NCBI GenBank assembly: GCA_963662705.2
Contig: OY759767.1
Coordinates: 5,456,001-5,520,000 of the forward strand
From: JAPPHA01 sp963662705
Lineage (GTDB): Bacteria > Pseudomonadota > Alphaproteobacteria > Rhodobacterales > Rhodobacteraceae
Reading direction: 5' to 3'
DNA: 64,000 nucleotides
The notes under the pieces are model-generated. The model did not search any database, was not told where the DNA came from, and saw only the letters and a program-made list of their open reading frames with translations. Below, piece by piece: positions 44,158 to 53,243 of this stretch. Made by a program: the position numbers and the translations under genes. Position 1 is the first letter of the stretch; each line of letters opens with the position of its first letter.

Positions 44158-45381
44158 ATGGACGTCGGACATTTCCGCGATTCCCCGCTTCATGCCTCCT
44201 ATGACGTCGTCATCGTCGGGGGAGCAATGCTCGGGTCGTCTGTCGCCTGGTTCCTCTCCGACAATGACGATTTCGACGGCCGCGTCCTGGTGGTCGAGCG
44301 CGACCCCACTTATGAATTCGCCTCGACGGCGCATACGAACAGCTGCATGCGCCAGCAGTTTTCGACCGAAATCAATATCCGCTGTTCCCAGTTCGCGGCG
44401 GAATTCGTCAAGAATTTCCGGACCTACATGGGAGGAGATACGCGCGTCCCGGAACTGTCGATCCACAACTTCGGCTACATGTACCTCGCCGGCGACGAAG
44501 CTTCTGCCGAAACCCTCAAGGAAAGTCACCAGGTCCAACTCGCCGCCGGAGCCGGGACCCGCCTGATGACTCCGGACGAAATCCTTGCGGAATACCCGTT
44601 CTACGTCCTCGACGATATTCTGCTTGGCAGTCACAACACACGCGACGAGGGATTCTGGGACGGACCGGCCGTTTTCGACTGGTGGCGCCGTTCTGCACGA
44701 TCCCGCGGCATCGAATACCTGGAAAATGAAGTCGTCTCGATGACCCACGACCCCGCTGGCAGGCGAGTCGAGAGTATTGAGCTCGCCTCGGGGGACCGGG
44801 TGTCGTGCGGCCATGTTGTCAATGCCGCCGGGCCGCGCGCCGCCTACGTTGCACTCATGGCTGGAATCGACATCCCTGTCGAGCCGCGCAAGCGGTACAG
44901 TTACGTGTTCACTGCGGAACGGCCCCTCGAACGCGACCTTCCGCTCACCATCGATCCTTCGGGAGTGCACGTGCGCCAGGAAGGAGTCGGGCATTACCTG
45001 GCGGGTTGCGGTCCCGACATGGACCCTGCGGTCGAGCCGGATGACTTCACCATGGATCACGGCCTTTGGGAAGAAAAGGTGTGGCCGGTCCTGGCTAAAC
45101 GCATCCCACGTTTCGAGGCAATCCGGCTGGTCAATTCATGGGTGGGCCACTACGCGTTCAACACGTTCGATCAGAACGCGATCATCGGCCCGCACACGGA
45201 AGTCGAAAATTTCCTTTTCGTGAACGGGTTTTCCGGGCACGGCCTGCAACAGTCGCCGGCGATGGGTCGCGCAACCGCGGAATACCTGACCTACGGGAAA
45301 TACCGCAGCCTCGACCTCACCCCGTTCAACTACGAACGAATTGCCCGAAACGAGCCTTTCATTGAAAAAGCGGTCATCTGA
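44158..45381 (+). CDS. FAD-dependent oxidoreductase, DAO family (FOXRED1/dimethylglycine-oxidase-like)
   Basis: A 407-residue flavoprotein. The FAD motif is YDVVIVGGAMLGSSVAWFLS at about residues 15-34. THTNSCMRQQFSTEINIRCS-type sequence follows, as in FOXRED1-like and sarcosine dehydrogenase-like proteins. HVVNAAGPRAA and the C-terminal FNTFDQNAIIGPHTEVENFL, then NGFSGHGLQQSPAMGRATAE, complete the FAD-binding fold. The substrate is probably a secondary or N-methylated amine or amino acid. It is 121 bp downstream of the TPR gene on the same strand and may be cotranscribed with livF-TPR. Confidence 0.88.
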   Translation: MDVGHFRDSPLHASYDVVIVGGAMLGSSVAWFLSDNDDFDGRVLVVERDPTYEFASTAHTNSCMRQQFSTEINIRCSQFAAEFVKNFRTYMGGDTRVPELSIHNFGYMYLAGDEASAETLKESHQVQLAAGAGTRLMTPDEILAEYPFYVLDDILLGSHNTRDEGFWDGPAVFDWWRRSARSRGIEYLENEVVSMTHDPAGRRVESIELASGDRVSCGHVVNAAGPRAAYVALMAGIDIPVEPRKRYSYVFTAERPLERDLPLTIDPSGVHVRQEGVGHYLAGCGPDMDPAVEPDDFTMDHGLWEEKVWPVLAKRIPRFEAIRLVNSWVGHYAFNTFDQNAIIGPHTEVENFLFVNGFSGHGLQQSPAMGRATAEYLTYGKYRSLDLTPFNYERIARNEPFIEKAVI

Positions 45382-46307
45382 TCAGAGATCCTTTCCAGCC
45401 GGATTCATGCCATGGACCGACGACCCGCTACAACTGAAACTGACATGCGATTGAAATCCTGATCTTGCTCTTGATTTGTGCAGCTTGTCGGGGATTGCAT
45501 CGGTTCTGAAGGGAGTCGGTTTTGTCCCTGATAGATCTGGCTGAAATTTCCGATTTGTTGGACCGACAGGATCCGGATACCGGAGGCGCCCGACCGAACC
45601 TGATGATGGCGGAAACGGCTGTCGTCATCGGGGCTGTCATCCAGTTCGTCGCGCGGCACTGCCTGGTGCGAGCGGGGGCCCGGCGACATTTCGGCGTTCG
45701 AGGAACAGATGCCGGTGCACCTCAACCGGATTCCGGGCGACGAAAACAAGAACGTCGACGAATACGCGCCAATTGGCGCGCGCGCTGGAAACCCCCCGCC
45801 GAGGACGACACGAAGCTGAACCTGTTCGCGGCGGGAGACCAAATCAGAACATCTGCGCGTGGAAAGGCGCGTCGGTGCGCCTCATCCGCCGCTTCGTTCA
45901 GGAACGACCCATCGGTATTGGAACGCGTGTTTCTGCGTTCCGCCATCCCCGACCGGCGGTTTGACATCCGGATCCCCAAGTGCACCATGAAGGGTGTCGT
46001 CCTGTCTTTCGCTGGATGGAGAACGGCGCAGCGCGATTGCCGCCGCGCGGTCGCCCGGAGACCCGTTGTTCATGTTGTATGCGGATGGCCAATGGAAGAT
46101 CCTCGGTCGCGAGGGACACCAGGGTAGCCGCATGGCGAAGAGTCGGACCCTTCCGCACGGTATGGCCATTGCTCACGCGGCGGTGCAGGGAATCATCGTC
46201 CGCCGGGCCGACGGCAAGGAATGTACATAGATGCGATTTTAGAGCCCGTTCGAAATCCTGGAAGGTGGTCATGCCTCGACTTCTCCGCGACCAAGGACGA
46301 ACCCCGA
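45382..46307. other. Long non-coding or decayed stretch
   Basis: 926 bases with no gene that I can support. Some plus-strand frames look protein-like in pieces: around 45690-45800 one reads GDISAFEEQMPVHLNRIPGD, then KNVDEYAPIGARAGN; a GTG-started frame at 45994-46230 (78 codons) includes FMLYADGQWKILGREG. They are in different frames and match no family I know. A decayed gene following the FAD oxidase is possible. Confidence 0.3.
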
Positions 46308-46925
46308 ATGACTGAAAGCAAATCTTTCAAACTTCCCGGAGACCGGGCTCACTTTCTGTCCCGGCTCCTGGAGACGATTGAAACCGGTATCTTGCCGCTG
46401 ACGACGCGTGGTGTTGCCGCCGGCAACAAGGTTTTCGGCGCCGCACTTCTGAAGAAATCGGACCTGAGCCTCGTCCTGGCGGACACGAACAACGAGATTG
46501 CCAATCCGCTCTGGCACGGTGAAATCCAGTGCCTGAAAAGTTTCTACGAGTTGGAGGAGCGCCCCCGGACGGATGAGCTGATCTTCCTGTCGACGCACGA
46601 GCCGTGTTCGTTGTGCCTCTCTGCGATCACATGGGCCGGTTTCGACAACTTCTTTTACTTCTTCAGCCATGAGAACAGCCGCGACAGCTTTGCGATCCCG
46701 CATGACCTGAGGATCCTCGGTGAAGTCTTCCGCCTGGAAGACGGTCAGTACAATCGAAGGAATGCTTATTGGTCGTGCTGGAGCATCAGGGATGAGATCG
46801 ATCGTCTCACCGATTCCCTACGCCGGCCCCTGATCGAGCGGGCGGCGCGAATTGACAAACTCTACGAGGCACTCTCTGAAGTCTACCAAGAATCGAAAGG
46901 CGATTCCGCCATCCCGCTTAGTTGA
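46308..46925 (+). CDS. Cytidine/deoxycytidylate deaminase-family protein
   Basis: A 205-residue zinc deaminase. The zinc site is PLWHGEIQCLKSF (HxE, His ligand and catalytic Glu, about residue 68) and STHEPCSLCLSAITW (PCxxC, about 96). The active-site order fits nucleoside or nucleotide deaminases; VADTNNEIANP-like sequence before the HxE is similar to guanine and tRNA-type deaminases. The C-terminal 60 residues are helical and not family-specific. The exact substrate cannot be told. The start is the ATG at 46308 (MTESKSFKLPGDR); an in-frame extension to 46221 lacks support. It is a lone gene between two gene-poor stretches. Confidence 0.82.
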   Translation: MTESKSFKLPGDRAHFLSRLLETIETGILPLTTRGVAAGNKVFGAALLKKSDLSLVLADTNNEIANPLWHGEIQCLKSFYELEERPRTDELIFLSTHEPCSLCLSAITWAGFDNFFYFFSHENSRDSFAIPHDLRILGEVFRLEDGQYNRRNAYWSCWSIRDEIDRLTDSLRRPLIERAARIDKLYEALSEVYQESKGDSAIPLS

Positions 46926-47381
46926 CCAAACCTTTCCACGACGAATTGCCCCCGGAATCGGTTGCCGATTCGGATGTATTCTTGATGGCAAATCGAATGA
47001 GCATCTCCAGGCAATCCCTCGATCACTTCATCCGGACAAGAGGCATTGCGCCGGGTCCTTGACGTTCTTTTCAGCACAAAATTTGCCGATTCCCGATCTG
47101 GTCTCGCGTGTACCAAGTCTCAGCCTTCGTCGTCCGACCGGGAACATGCAGGCAGCGCATGGGTGTCCACTGCTTCCGGCGGAAGTCTTTTTGGACATCT
47201 CGCGTGTCCCCTGAACCTGCCAAGGGGCGTCGAACTGGCGCTCGCCGGGCACGGTGCGCTGGCATTGCCACGGCCAACCCGCGGCGATCTTCGCGTTTTT
47301 CCTCACCAGCACATTCCCGGAGGAAATGCAGATCGGTTTCGGCTTGCACCGCCGACGCGACCGCACGGTCGTCTCAATTAC
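46926..47381. other. Intergenic, no gene seen
   Basis: 456 bases between the deaminase stop and the ubiG stop (convergent). Several short frames of 70-120 codons exist on both strands, overlapping each other, and none has family-like sequence or a good ribosome-binding site. Confidence 0.4.
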
Positions 47382-48128
47382 CTATAGAGGCCGAATGCAG
47401 GCCGAGACGTAATTCACGCTCGTGTCCCAAAACGAGATGGACCACGACCTCGAGATCGGGCTGAAGACAAGGCCCTTGCAGTCCAACGGCTCCAGCCCGG
47501 CTGTAACCATCAGCTCGTCGAGTTCCGCTGGCGCCAGGAAACGGCGCCAGTCATGCGTGCCTCGCGGCAGCCACCGAAGCACGTATTCCGCACCGATGAT
47601 CGCCATGACGAAACTCCGGGCCGTCCGGTTGATCGTCGAACAGATCATCAGCCCCCCTGGCCTCAGGAGTGCGGCGCACGCATCAACAAAGGCGCCCGGG
47701 TCCTGGACATGTTCGATGACCTCCATGGCAAGAACGACGTCAAAGCTCTCGCTGCGTTCAACAAGAGATTCCGCCGTCGAACTCAGGTACCGGATGCAGA
47801 GTCCCGATTGTTCCGCATGCGCCTTCGCCACACCGATACTTGTCTCGGATGCATCGACACCCGTCACATCGGCGCCGAGCCGGGCCATGGGCTCGCAGAT
47901 CAATCCTCCGCCACAGCCGATGTCAACGAGTTTCAGCTCCCGGAGCGGCTTCGCTTCGCGCCGGACACGCTGGAACTCGGCGCAAACCTGATCGAGAATG
48001 TAATCCAGCCGACATGGGTTCAACATGTGAAGGGGACGGAACTTTCCGTCGGCAGACCACCACTCCGAGGCCATGGCGTCGAATTTCGCGACTTCCTGCG
48101 GATCGGCGGAACTTCCGGGCCTCGTCAT
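47382..48128 (-). CDS. ubiG: Ubiquinone biosynthesis O-methyltransferase UbiG
   Basis: UbiG carries out both O-methylations of ubiquinone synthesis using SAM. In this 248-residue protein the start ADPQEVAKFDAMASEWWSAD, then GKFRPLHMLNPCRLDYI is the family signature. SAM motif I is LVDIGCGGGLICEPMARLGA (about residues 67-86), followed by VTGVDASE and MEVIEHVQDP. GTHDWRRFLAPAEL is also typical. I place the start at the ATG at 48128, with GGAAG before it. The same frame is open much further upstream, but that part is antisense to the proline iminopeptidase gene. It is divergent from that gene by about 100 bp. Confidence 0.95.
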   Translation of the reverse strand: MTRPGSSADPQEVAKFDAMASEWWSADGKFRPLHMLNPCRLDYILDQVCAEFQRVRREAKPLRELKLVDIGCGGGLICEPMARLGADVTGVDASETSIGVAKAHAEQSGLCIRYLSSTAESLVERSESFDVVLAMEVIEHVQDPGAFVDACAALLRPGGLMICSTINRTARSFVMAIIGAEYVLRWLPRGTHDWRRFLAPAELDELMVTAGLEPLDCKGLVFSPISRSWSISFWDTSVNYVSACIRPL

Positions 48129-48230
48129 TCTTGCACTTCCATCCGGCCACGAATACGTGCATTGCTGCACCGGGGAAACTTGCACCCGAAGACATCTTAG
48201 CGAACGCGGGCTCAGGACAACAAGTCGAAC

Positions 48231-49217
48231 ATGCATCGCGCCGAACACTTGGACCATCGCTCCGTTCCGACCCGGCTCTACCCACCGGGCCATCCCTTCG
48301 ATTGCCGCATGGTCGAGGTTTCCGGCGGACACCGAATCTATGTCGAGCAGTACGGATCCCCCGGCGGAATTCCTGTCGTGGTCCTGCATGGCGGTCCGGG
48401 AGGGGGGATTCACCCGAACATCCGAAGGTTCTTCGATCCCCGGATCTTTCACGTGACGCTTTTTGACCAGCGCGGATGCGGCAAGTCCCTGCCCCACGCC
48501 TCGGTCGAGAACAACACGACCTGGCATCTTATCGAGGACATCGAGGCAATCCGGTCCCTTCTCGGGGTCGCTGTCTGGATCGTGTTTGGCGGCTCCTGGG
48601 GCGCGACGCTTGGAATCCTCTATGCCCAGAAACACCCCGACCGGGTTCGGCAACTGGTGCTGAGGGGACCATTCCTGTTCACCCGCCGGGAACTCGAATG
48701 GTTCTACGGGGGTGGCGCCGCGACCTTTTTTCCCGACCAGTGGCAACGATTCGTCGAGGTTCTCCCGGAAGGCGAGCGGGACGACGTGATCGCCGGGTTC
48801 CATCGCGGCCTTTTCGGCCCCGACCCTGAGATCCAGGCAAAGTACGCGGCTGCCTGGACAGGTTGGGAGAACGCCCTCGCGTCAATGGGAGCGGCCGACG
48901 AGTCGGCGTCAGTGCCGGGCAACTACGCCCTCGCCTTTGCCCGGCTTGAAAACCACTATTTCACGCACAAGGGATTTCTCGAGAGCGACGACCATATTCT
49001 CGGGAACATGGCGGCGATTCAGCACATCCCCGGAACGATCGTTCAAGGTCGTTATGACATGATCTGTCCGCCGTCGGCGGCCTTCACGCTGCACGCTGCG
49101 TGGCCCCGCTCACAGCTCTTCGTGGTTCAGGACGCAGGTCATTCGATAACCGAACCCGGGATTGCGTCTCGATTGCTGCACACGATGGACATGATCGCGC
49201 AGGCTGCTGAACGGTGA
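48231..49217 (+). CDS. pip: Proline iminopeptidase
   Basis: An alpha/beta-hydrolase of 328 residues that releases N-terminal proline from peptides. Signatures: LHGGPGGGIHP (oxyanion region, about residue 52), FDQRGCGKS, the nucleophile Ser in VFGGSWGATLGILYAQ (about 122), the acid in VQGRYDMICPP (about 277), and the catalytic His in QDAGHSITEPG (about 305). The length is normal. The ATG at 48231 gives a slightly long N-terminus before LYPPGHPFDCRM. The downstream peptide ABC operon makes a role in using imported proline-containing peptides plausible. Confidence 0.93.
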   Translation: MHRAEHLDHRSVPTRLYPPGHPFDCRMVEVSGGHRIYVEQYGSPGGIPVVVLHGGPGGGIHPNIRRFFDPRIFHVTLFDQRGCGKSLPHASVENNTTWHLIEDIEAIRSLLGVAVWIVFGGSWGATLGILYAQKHPDRVRQLVLRGPFLFTRRELEWFYGGGAATFFPDQWQRFVEVLPEGERDDVIAGFHRGLFGPDPEIQAKYAAAWTGWENALASMGAADESASVPGNYALAFARLENHYFTHKGFLESDDHILGNMAAIQHIPGTIVQGRYDMICPPSAAFTLHAAWPRSQLFVVQDAGHSITEPGIASRLLHTMDMIAQAAER

Positions 49218-49315
49218 CGGTCATACCGGCTGGCGACCCGCCACGTGCAGGCATATCAGTATTTGGCAATCTGTTCAGAAGGCGGTATTGACCGAACCAT
49301 GTTGGGAATTGATGT

Positions 49316-50317
49316 ATGAAGTCGGTCGCGGTCATTATTCTTCAGCGGCTGGGCCTGGGTGTCATTACCCTCTTTGTCGTTTCGGTGCTGATCTTCCTTT
49401 CCGTGAATCTTCTTCCGGGGGACTTTGCCGAAGCCATCCTTGGACAGGGAGCAACACCCGAGGCGGTCGCCTCGATCCGGGAAGACCTCGGCCTCAACAA
49501 ACCTGCCGTTGTCCGGTACTTCGACTGGCTGTCCGGCGTTCTGACAGGGGATTTCGGCACGAGTTTCGCCCAGGCGAACTTTAACGTGTATGCAGGCGAA
49601 GCGGCCGGAAAAGGCGGTATAGGTTCCGTTGCCGCGCAACTGGAGCCGCGATTCAAGAACACCCTGTTCCTGGCCATGGTTTCGGCCATCATTTCTGTGC
49701 CCCTGTCACTTATCCTCGGAATCCTCGCCGCCCTGTTCAGGAATTCGGCCTACGACAGGGCAGTCAATATCGGCACGCTGTCATCGATTTCATCGCCGGA
49801 ATTCTTTCTTGCCTACATCCTCATCCTTTTCCTGGCCGTCCTGACCCCGGTCTTCCCGTCCCTGTCGAACATCTACGCAGACATGTCATTCGGTGATCGT
49901 CTCGAGCGGACCATGCTTCCGGCCCTGACGCTGACGCTCGTCGTAACTGCGCACATGATGCGGATGACACGGGCGGCAATCATCAACCTGCTCGCGTCTC
50001 CCTACATCGAAATGGCGCAGCTCAAGGGGATCAGCCCTTTCCGGGTTATCGTGGTGCACGCGCTGCCCAACGCGCTGGCGCCGATCATCAACGTGATCGC
50101 GCTCAACCTTGCCTACCTGGTGACAGGAGTCGTGGTTGTCGAAGTCGTCTTTGTCTACCCGGGGATCGGCCAGCTGTTCGTCGACAGTGTCAAGATCCGG
50201 GACATCCCGGTCGTTCAGGCATGCTGCCTCATCTTCGCGTCAGCCTATATACTCCTCAATTTGCTGGCGGATGTCCTGTCGATCATATCGAATCCACGCC
50301 TCCGCCACCCGAAATGA
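49316..50317 (+). CDS. Peptide-type ABC transporter permease (DppB-like)
   Basis: A 333-residue inner-membrane permease with six hydrophobic segments. The N-terminus (ILQRLGLGVITLFVVSVLIF, then LPGDFAEAILG) is typical of DppB/OppB proteins. The EAA loop that contacts the ATPase is ASPYIEMAQLKGISPFRVIV, and VVVEVVFVYPGIGQLFVDSV follows. It is the first gene of a four-gene operon, with 10 bp to the next. It moves dipeptides, oligopeptides or similar solutes; the specificity is not evident from this subunit. Confidence 0.92.
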   Translation: MKSVAVIILQRLGLGVITLFVVSVLIFLSVNLLPGDFAEAILGQGATPEAVASIREDLGLNKPAVVRYFDWLSGVLTGDFGTSFAQANFNVYAGEAAGKGGIGSVAAQLEPRFKNTLFLAMVSAIISVPLSLILGILAALFRNSAYDRAVNIGTLSSISSPEFFLAYILILFLAVLTPVFPSLSNIYADMSFGDRLERTMLPALTLTLVVTAHMMRMTRAAIINLLASPYIEMAQLKGISPFRVIVVHALPNALAPIINVIALNLAYLVTGVVVVEVVFVYPGIGQLFVDSVKIRDIPVVQACCLIFASAYILLNLLADVLSIISNPRLRHPK

Positions 50318-50327
50318 GGACCGGTTC

Positions 50328-51512
50328 ATGACATTCCTGGTGCAGTTGCTGGCCTGGCTGGTTGCAATGTTCATTGCGGCATGGGTGTTTCGCTTCGCCG
50401 GCCAGCGGGTCCCGTGGAGACGGGAAGCACTGTACGTTTACTTCCGCGACATGAATTACATGGTCGCGTTCGGTTTCGTGCTGGCCTTCGTTGCATTGTA
50501 CTGGTCGGTCATTCTCTATTTTTTCCGGGAAATCACGTTTTTCATTTGGGCCGCGAACGGCCTGATTTTTTTCTCGGTATCGGGATTCCTCTTTCGCCTT
50601 CTTGGCCGCCATGTCGGAACAGAGATGTCCAGGAAAATCTTTCGCGACATGCCGATTACGGCCGCATTCGGCATCCTGACCATTCTGGTCTACGCCATTC
50701 TTGCCATCTTTGCCGACCTGATTGCTCCCTACGGTCAGGCGGAAGTCTTTGATTCGATCAATGTTCTGCCGGGCGGCAATCCCGAACTTGGCGGCAACCC
50801 GAATTTTCTGCTCGGAACGGACCAACTCGGCCGGGACCTCCTGTCCCGCCTGATATACGGTGCCCAGAACACGGTCGGGATTGCGTTCGTGACCACCTGC
50901 CTTGCCTTCCTGATCGGCGCGACCTTCGGTTTCCTGGCTGCGGCTCTCGGCGGATGGGTCGATCAGATCACATCCAGAATCGTTGATGCGCTCATGGCCA
51001 TCCCGCAGCTGATCTTCGCCCTGCTGCTGATGACCATCGCAACGGCCTGGGCCGGGTCCGACAAGGCGCTGATCATGGTTTACATGGTTGTCATCATTGC
51101 CTTTCTAGACAGCACCCGGGTCTATCGCCTGTCGCGCGCCGTCGGACTCAACATCGTTGTCATGGACTACATCGAGGCCGCCCGGATCAGGGGTGAAAAC
51201 CTCACCTACCTGATCTTCAGGGAGATTCTTCCGAACGCGACCGCCCCGTTGCTCGCCGAATTCGGGCTGCGGTTCTGTTTCGTCTTCCTGACCATTGCCG
51301 CCCTGTCTTTCCTCGGCATCGGGATTCAGCCGCCATTGGCTGACTGGGGCACGATGGTTCGTGACCTGTCCCAATTCATCAATTTCGCAGCGTTCAGCCC
51401 GCTCACGGCGGCCCTGCCGCTCATGGCCGCCGGTGCAATTGCGCTTCTGACGGTGGCGGTGAATTTCGTTGTGGACTGGATGCTGCACAAGAGTTCGGGC
51501 CTCAAGGAATAA
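50328..51512 (+). CDS. Peptide-type ABC transporter permease (DppC-like) with extra N-terminal membrane region
   Basis: A 394-residue permease. The C-terminal 260 residues are an ordinary DppC: FLLGTDQLGRDLLSRLIYGA, the EAA loop AARIRGENLTYLIFREILPN, and LSFLGIGIQPPLADWGTMV. Ahead of this are about 130 residues with four hydrophobic segments (VQLLAWLVAMFIAAWVFRF, then YMVAFGFVLAFVALYWSVIL and WAANGLIFFSVSGFLFRLLG) not found in most DppC proteins, which are about 290 residues. The start is the ATG at 50328, with GAGGA before it. The ATPase gene follows by 4 bp. Confidence 0.92.
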   Translation: MTFLVQLLAWLVAMFIAAWVFRFAGQRVPWRREALYVYFRDMNYMVAFGFVLAFVALYWSVILYFFREITFFIWAANGLIFFSVSGFLFRLLGRHVGTEMSRKIFRDMPITAAFGILTILVYAILAIFADLIAPYGQAEVFDSINVLPGGNPELGGNPNFLLGTDQLGRDLLSRLIYGAQNTVGIAFVTTCLAFLIGATFGFLAAALGGWVDQITSRIVDALMAIPQLIFALLLMTIATAWAGSDKALIMVYMVVIIAFLDSTRVYRLSRAVGLNIVVMDYIEAARIRGENLTYLIFREILPNATAPLLAEFGLRFCFVFLTIAALSFLGIGIQPPLADWGTMVRDLSQFINFAAFSPLTAALPLMAAGAIALLTVAVNFVVDWMLHKSSGLKE

Positions 51513-51516
51513 CATC

Positions 51517-53172
51517 ATGGCAGAGCCGACCCCGCTTGTCCGAATCAGGGACCTGAAGATCGAAGGCAAATCGGACGAAACCTGGATCCAGATCGTCAAC
51601 GGCGTCGATCTTGACCTCAAGGCGGGTGAAGTGCTGGGCCTGATCGGGGAATCCGGAGCCGGCAAGTCCACGATCGGACTCGCCGCGATGGGGTTTACGC
51701 GCGACGGCTGCAGGATTTCCGGCGGAAGTGTCGAGTTTGACGGGATCGACCTTGTCAATGCCGACGCCGCAACCAAACGATCGCTGCTCGGACGCAGAAT
51801 CGCCTATGTGGCGCAATCGGCAGCGGCGAGTTTCAACCCGGCACACCGGATCATCGACCAGCATACGGAGGCACCGGTCCAGCACAGGGTCTTCTCGTCA
51901 GCGCAATCCCAGTCCGATGCGATCGAGCTTTACGAACGCCTGCGATTGCCCAATCCGGCGGAAATCGGATTCCGGTATCCTCACCAGGTCTCGGGCGGCC
52001 AGTTGCAGCGCGCGATGACGGCAATGGCAATGTCCTGCCGTCCGGATCTGATCATTTTCGACGAGCCGACCACCGCTCTCGACGTGACGACCCAGATCGA
52101 AGTCCTCGCCGCAATCAGGGATATCGTGGATCAGTTCGACACCGCGGCGATTTACATTACCCATGATCTTGCCGTCGTGGCCCAGATGGCTGACCGGATC
52201 AAGGTCCTGCTGAAAGGGGACGAAGTCGAAGAAGCGACGACGCGCGTCATGCTCGACGACCCCAAGGATGACTACACCAAGTCGCTGTGGGCAGTCCGCA
52301 GCTTTCGGCGTGACCAGAAGCCTCCTGCCGCCAGGGACGAGGTCCCCGTCGTCGCCATCAGAAAAGTCACTGCATCCTACGGCACGGTTCCGGTCCTGCA
52401 TGATGTCAGCTTCGAAATCCACGCCGGCCGGACGGTTGCCGTCGTCGGCGAATCCGGATCGGGCAAATCGACGGCGGCGCGATGCATCACCGGCCTTCTT
52501 CCGCCGATCAAAGGGACGATCGAGTTCGAAGGCAACCCGCTGCCCAGCGATTATCGCAAGCGCAGCAAGGATCAGCTTCGCCAGGCGCAAATGATCTACC
52601 AGATGGCGGACACGGCACTGAATCCCCGAAAACGGATATCGGAAATCGTCGGCCGGCCGGTGGAATTCTACCTTGGTCTGAGGGGTGCCGAAAAACGCAA
52701 ACGGGTCGAACAGCTGCTTGAACAGATCGAAATGGAACCTGACCTTTACATTGACCGTTTGCCTTCCGAATTGTCCGGCGGCCAGAAACAGCGTATCGGA
52801 ATCGCGCGGGCTCTGGCGGCAGAGCCAAGATTCATCATCTGCGACGAAGTCACGTCGGCCCTCGACCAGCTGGTTGCGGAGGGAATTCTCAAGCTTCTCG
52901 CCAGCCTGCAGGACAGCCTGAATCTCGCCTACATGTTCATCACGCATGATCTTGCAACCGTTCGTGCGATTGCCGATTCTGTCGTGGTCATGAAGGACGG
53001 AAACGTGGTCGAGGCCGGACCCAAGGAGGAGATGTTCACGCCTCCCCATCACCCCTACACCGACTTGCTGCTCAGTTCGGTTCCCGAGATGAATCCGGAC
53101 TGGCTTACCGGTCTTCTCAAGGCCCGTGGCGTCGAAAACATCGGCGATGCCGCCGCGGCGCGAATACCTTGA
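51517..53172 (+). CDS. Fused double ABC ATPase of a peptide transporter (DppD-DppF type)
   Basis: One 551-residue chain carries two complete ATPase domains. First: Walker A GESGAGKST (about residue 44), signature VSGGQLQRAM, Walker B LIIFDEPTTALD. Second: Walker A GESGSGKST (about 316), signature LSGGQKQRIGIARAL, Walker B FIICDEVTSALDQ. The oligopeptide-type C-terminal region (HHPYTDLLLSSVPEMN) follows the second domain. Such fusions (YejF- or GsiA-like) replace separate D and F subunits. The start is the ATG at 51517; the frame is open a little further upstream inside the permease gene. Confidence 0.94.
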   Translation: MAEPTPLVRIRDLKIEGKSDETWIQIVNGVDLDLKAGEVLGLIGESGAGKSTIGLAAMGFTRDGCRISGGSVEFDGIDLVNADAATKRSLLGRRIAYVAQSAAASFNPAHRIIDQHTEAPVQHRVFSSAQSQSDAIELYERLRLPNPAEIGFRYPHQVSGGQLQRAMTAMAMSCRPDLIIFDEPTTALDVTTQIEVLAAIRDIVDQFDTAAIYITHDLAVVAQMADRIKVLLKGDEVEEATTRVMLDDPKDDYTKSLWAVRSFRRDQKPPAARDEVPVVAIRKVTASYGTVPVLHDVSFEIHAGRTVAVVGESGSGKSTAARCITGLLPPIKGTIEFEGNPLPSDYRKRSKDQLRQAQMIYQMADTALNPRKRISEIVGRPVEFYLGLRGAEKRKRVEQLLEQIEMEPDLYIDRLPSELSGGQKQRIGIARALAAEPRFIICDEVTSALDQLVAEGILKLLASLQDSLNLAYMFITHDLATVRAIADSVVVMKDGNVVEAGPKEEMFTPPHHPYTDLLLSSVPEMNPDWLTGLLKARGVENIGDAAAARIP

Positions 53173-53243
53173 TTATTCGACCATTGATACGTAAGATAGC
53201 CGTCGCGCCAGGAACGTGAGATGAACCAGAACTGGAGATCGAT

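Noticed and set aside
47382..48803. A 473-codon minus-strand frame ending as UbiG
   Set aside because: Only the last 248 codons are UbiG-like; the first part is antisense to the proline iminopeptidase gene and has no family features.
49316..53172. Naming the peptide ABC operon yejBEF
   Set aside because: The fused ATPase recalls YejF, but the permeases look DppB/DppC-like and the binding protein comes last, so no gene symbols are given.
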